Assembly: GCA_030537495.1 (NCBI GenBank)
Contig: JAUNMH010000015.1
Location: forward strand, 1-32,011
Length of the DNA: 32,011 bases
Source of the DNA: Clostridia bacterium
GTDB lineage: Bacteria; Bacillota; Clostridia; Peptostreptococcales; Anaerovoracaceae
Direction of reading: 5' to 3'
Part shown: in pieces, positions 30,050 to 32,011 of the stretch
Numbering within the stretch: the stretch's first letter is position 1
Layout of the letters: each line of letters starts with the position of its first letter
Translations under genes and position numbers: made by a program
The notes under the pieces: generated by a model
What the model saw: only the letters and a program-made list of their open reading frames with translations
Databases searched by the model: none
Told to the model about the DNA's origin: nothing

Positions 30050-32011
30050 TTATTTACGTTCAACTTCTACCATGTGGAAGCATTCGATAATATCGCCTTC
30101 CTTAATGTCATTGTACGCTTCGATACCGATACCGCATTCGTATCCTGTGTTAACTTCCTTAGCGTCATCCTTGAATCTCTTAAGTGATGAAATCTTACCT
30201 TCGTGAATAACGATTCCGTCTCTTACAAGTCTAACTTCAGCATTTCTTACTGCCTTCCCTTCAACTACGTAAGCACCACCGATGATTCCAACGCCTGGAA
30301 CCTTAAATGTAGTTCTGATTTCAATCTTACCAAGGATTTCTTCCTTGAATTCAGGGTCAAGCATACCCTTCATAGCAGCTTCAACATCATCAATAACATC
30401 ATAGATAACTCTGTATGTTCTGATCTGGATGTGTTCTCTGTCAGCCATTGTCTGAACAGCCGTTGTAGGTCTTACGTTAAATCCAATAATGATTGAACCT
30501 GTAGTTCCGGCAAGCATAATATCTGATTCAGTTACTGTACCTACACCTGTGTGTACTACATTAACCTTAACGTTTTCGTTGTTTAGCTTTTCTAATGATG
30601 ATACAAGTGCTCCAACTGAACCCTGTACGTCACCCTTGATGATCAGATTAAGGTTCTTAACTTCGCCTTCCTGAATCTGGCTGAATAGCTGTTCAAGAGT
30701 AGTACTTGCATTTCTAGCAAGAATTTCTTCTCTAAGCTTTTCTTTTCTGTGTTCTGCAATTTCTCTAGCCAGCTTATCTTCCTTAACAGCATTGAATTCG
30801 TCACCTGCTTCTGGAACATCTGTAAGACCAAGGATTTCAACTGCAGTTGCAGGACCAGCCTTCTTGATGGTTTTGCCCTTGAAGTCTGTCATAAGTCTGA
30901 TTCTTCCGGAGCATGTACCTGCTACAACGCTCTGTCCGCTGTGAAGTGTTCCGTTTGTTACAAGCAATGTAGCAACTGGACCCTTTGACTTATCTAGTCT
31001 TGCTTCGATAACTGTACCCATTGCAAGTCTATTAGGGTTAGCCTTAAGTTCCATCATTTCTGCCTGTAACAGAATCATTTCAAGAAGGTTAGTGATACCT
31101 TCGCCTGTCTTTGCTGATACAGGTACACTGATTACATCTCCACCCCAGTCTTCTACTAGGATTCCATGCTCTGTCAAATCCTGCTTAACTCTATCTGGGT
31201 TGGCGCCTGGCTTATCCATCTTATTGATTGCTACAATAATTGGAACGCCTGCAGCCTTAGCATGGCTAATTGATTCAACTGTCTGTGGCTTAACACTGTC
31301 GTCAGCTGCTACAACTAGTACAGCGATGTCTGTTGAGTGCGCACCACGAGCACGCATTGCTGTAAACGCTTCGTGGCCTGGTGTATCTAAGAAAACAATC
31401 TTCTGTCCGTTAATTCTAACTTCTGATGCACCGATGTGCTGAGTGATCCCACCTGATTCTGATGCAGTTACATTTGTCTTTCTGATTGCATCAAGAAGTG
31501 ATGTCTTACCGTGGTCAACGTGACCCATAACTGTGATGATAGGTGGTCTAGTCTTAAGATCCTTTTCATCATCTTCGAAAGTTTCTAGACCTTCGTCAAC
31601 TTCCTCTTCCTCAACCTTACCAATTGCAACTTTTAAGCCTAAATCTTCGGCAAGAATCATTACTGTATCTTCGTCAATATTCTGGTTAATATTTGCCATG
31701 ATTCCCAGCTTCATAAGTGTCATAATTACCTTTGAAGTGGAAACTTCTGTCTGTTCACAGAATCCGGCAACTGTAATAGGAACGTTCAAAACAATAGTTC
31801 CTTCAGGCACATTAATTTCTTCTACTTCCGGTTCAACTACAGCCGGCTTTGGTTTATTATGTTTCTTTCTAGTCTGTTTTTCCAATGATTTCCTCTCAAA
31901 TTTATCAAATTTATTTTTGTTCTTGTCGTAGTCCTGCTTCTTCTTGCTGTCATCTCTTCTTGATGGCTTAGTCTCCATCTTCTCAGTTGGAGCAGCGGAC
32001 TGCTTGTCTCT
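30050..32011 (-). CDS. infB: Translation initiation factor IF-2 (5' end outside the window)
   Basis: The reading frame is open to the right edge, so the annotated part lacks the N-terminus. After a Lys-rich charged stretch comes an IF2_N-type domain ([30 protein letters not shown]). The GTPase follows: G1 GHVDHGKT, G3 DTPGH, G4 NKMD, and G5 SAKTG. Domains II to IV run to the C-terminus ([20 protein letters not shown]). IF-2 positions initiator fMet-tRNA on the 30S subunit. It is the first gene seen of the infB-rbfA-nrnA-truB-ribF operon; nusA and relatives should lie to the right. Confidence 0.97.
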   Translation of the reverse strand, partial: RDKQSAAPTEKMETKPSRRDDSKKKQDYDKNKNKFDKFERKSLEKQTRKKHNKPKPAVVEPEVEEINVPEGTIVLNVPITVAGFCEQTEVSTSKVIMTLMKLGIMANINQNIDEDTVMILAEDLGLKVAIGKVEEEEVDEGLETFEDDEKDLKTRPPIITVMGHVDHGKTSLLDAIRKTNVTASESGGITQHIGASEVRINGQKIVFLDTPGHEAFTAMRARGAHSTDIAVLVVAADDSVKPQTVESISHAKAAGVPIIVAINKMDKPGANPDRVKQDLTEHGILVEDWGGDVISVPVSAKTGEGITNLLEMILLQAEMMELKANPNRLAMGTVIEARLDKSKGPVATLLVTNGTLHSGQSVVAGTCSGRIRLMTDFKGKTIKKAGPATAVEILGLTDVPEAGDEFNAVKEDKLAREIAEHRKEKLREEILARNASTTLEQLFSQIQEGEVKNLNLIIKGDVQGSVGALVSSLEKLNNENVKVNVVHTGVGTVTESDIMLAGTTGSIIIGFNVRPTTAVQTMADREHIQIRTYRVIYDVIDDVEAAMKGMLDPEFKEEILGKIEIRTTFKVPGVGIIGGAYVVEGKAVRNAEVRLVRDGIVIHEGKISSLKRFKDDAKEVNTGYECGIGIEAYNDIKEGDIIECFHMVEVERK

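Overview
The window reads as a low-GC Gram-positive (Firmicutes) chromosome, most likely an anaerobic member of the Clostridia. The supporting signs are strong GGAGG-type ribosome binding sites, a T-box leader in front of ileS, a eukaryote-like (type 2) IleRS, and the gene order infB-rbfA-nrnA-truB-ribF-rpsO-pnp. Accessory genes of kinds common in gut and oral Clostridia are also present. I cannot assign a genus from sequence alone. Almost everything is on the minus strand; the plus strand carries only the GIY-YIG gene, one small hypothetical gene, the transposase and a possible mini-ORF.

Region 1 (1-10100) is accessory. From left to right it holds the first 17 codons of a response regulator, a secreted protein, and a tight three-gene cassette (EcsC-like protein, EF-hand membrane miniprotein, HNH nuclease). 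Next come the decayed remains of a YhcG/DUF1016-type nuclease fused to a RhuM fragment, a GIY-YIG nuclease, a small hypothetical gene, a Nim/PNPOx-like flavoprotein, a peptidase E-like gene paired with a class III Fic gene, a DUF4143-type ATPase, and a small protein with its own promoter.

Region 2 (10100-11000) is a non-coding island. It contains a 366-bp inverted repeat whose arms are in perfect register, tRNA-Arg(CCG) with a strong terminator, a long imperfect hairpin and 9-nt tandem repeats.

Region 3 (11000-20300) is housekeeping: yitT-like transporter, an orphan adenine/cytosine-N4 type DNA methyltransferase overlapping a YgiQ-type radical SAM gene, a Nudix hydrolase, a small P-loop protein, rlmN, and ileS with its T-box. 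IleS carries the altered class I signature GIHH in place of HxGH.

Region 4 (20321-22510) is an intact-looking IS1634-family element flanked by 62-63 bp direct repeats. This fits the long, variable target duplications reported for IS1634. The duplicated segment contains the probable -35 and A-tract of the ileS promoter, so ileS kept its promoter after the insertion.

Region 5 (22590-32011) starts with a PF13726-like antiporter whose leader has a near-consensus promoter, GTAC palindromes and a possible leader peptide. It then continues with the translation/RNA-processing cluster pnp, rpsO (with a leader hairpin), ribF, truB, nrnA, rbfA and infB. infB runs off the right edge without its 5' end.

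The best candidates for something undescribed are the EcsC/EF-hand/HNH cassette (1854-3959) and the registered inverted-repeat element (10242-10607).
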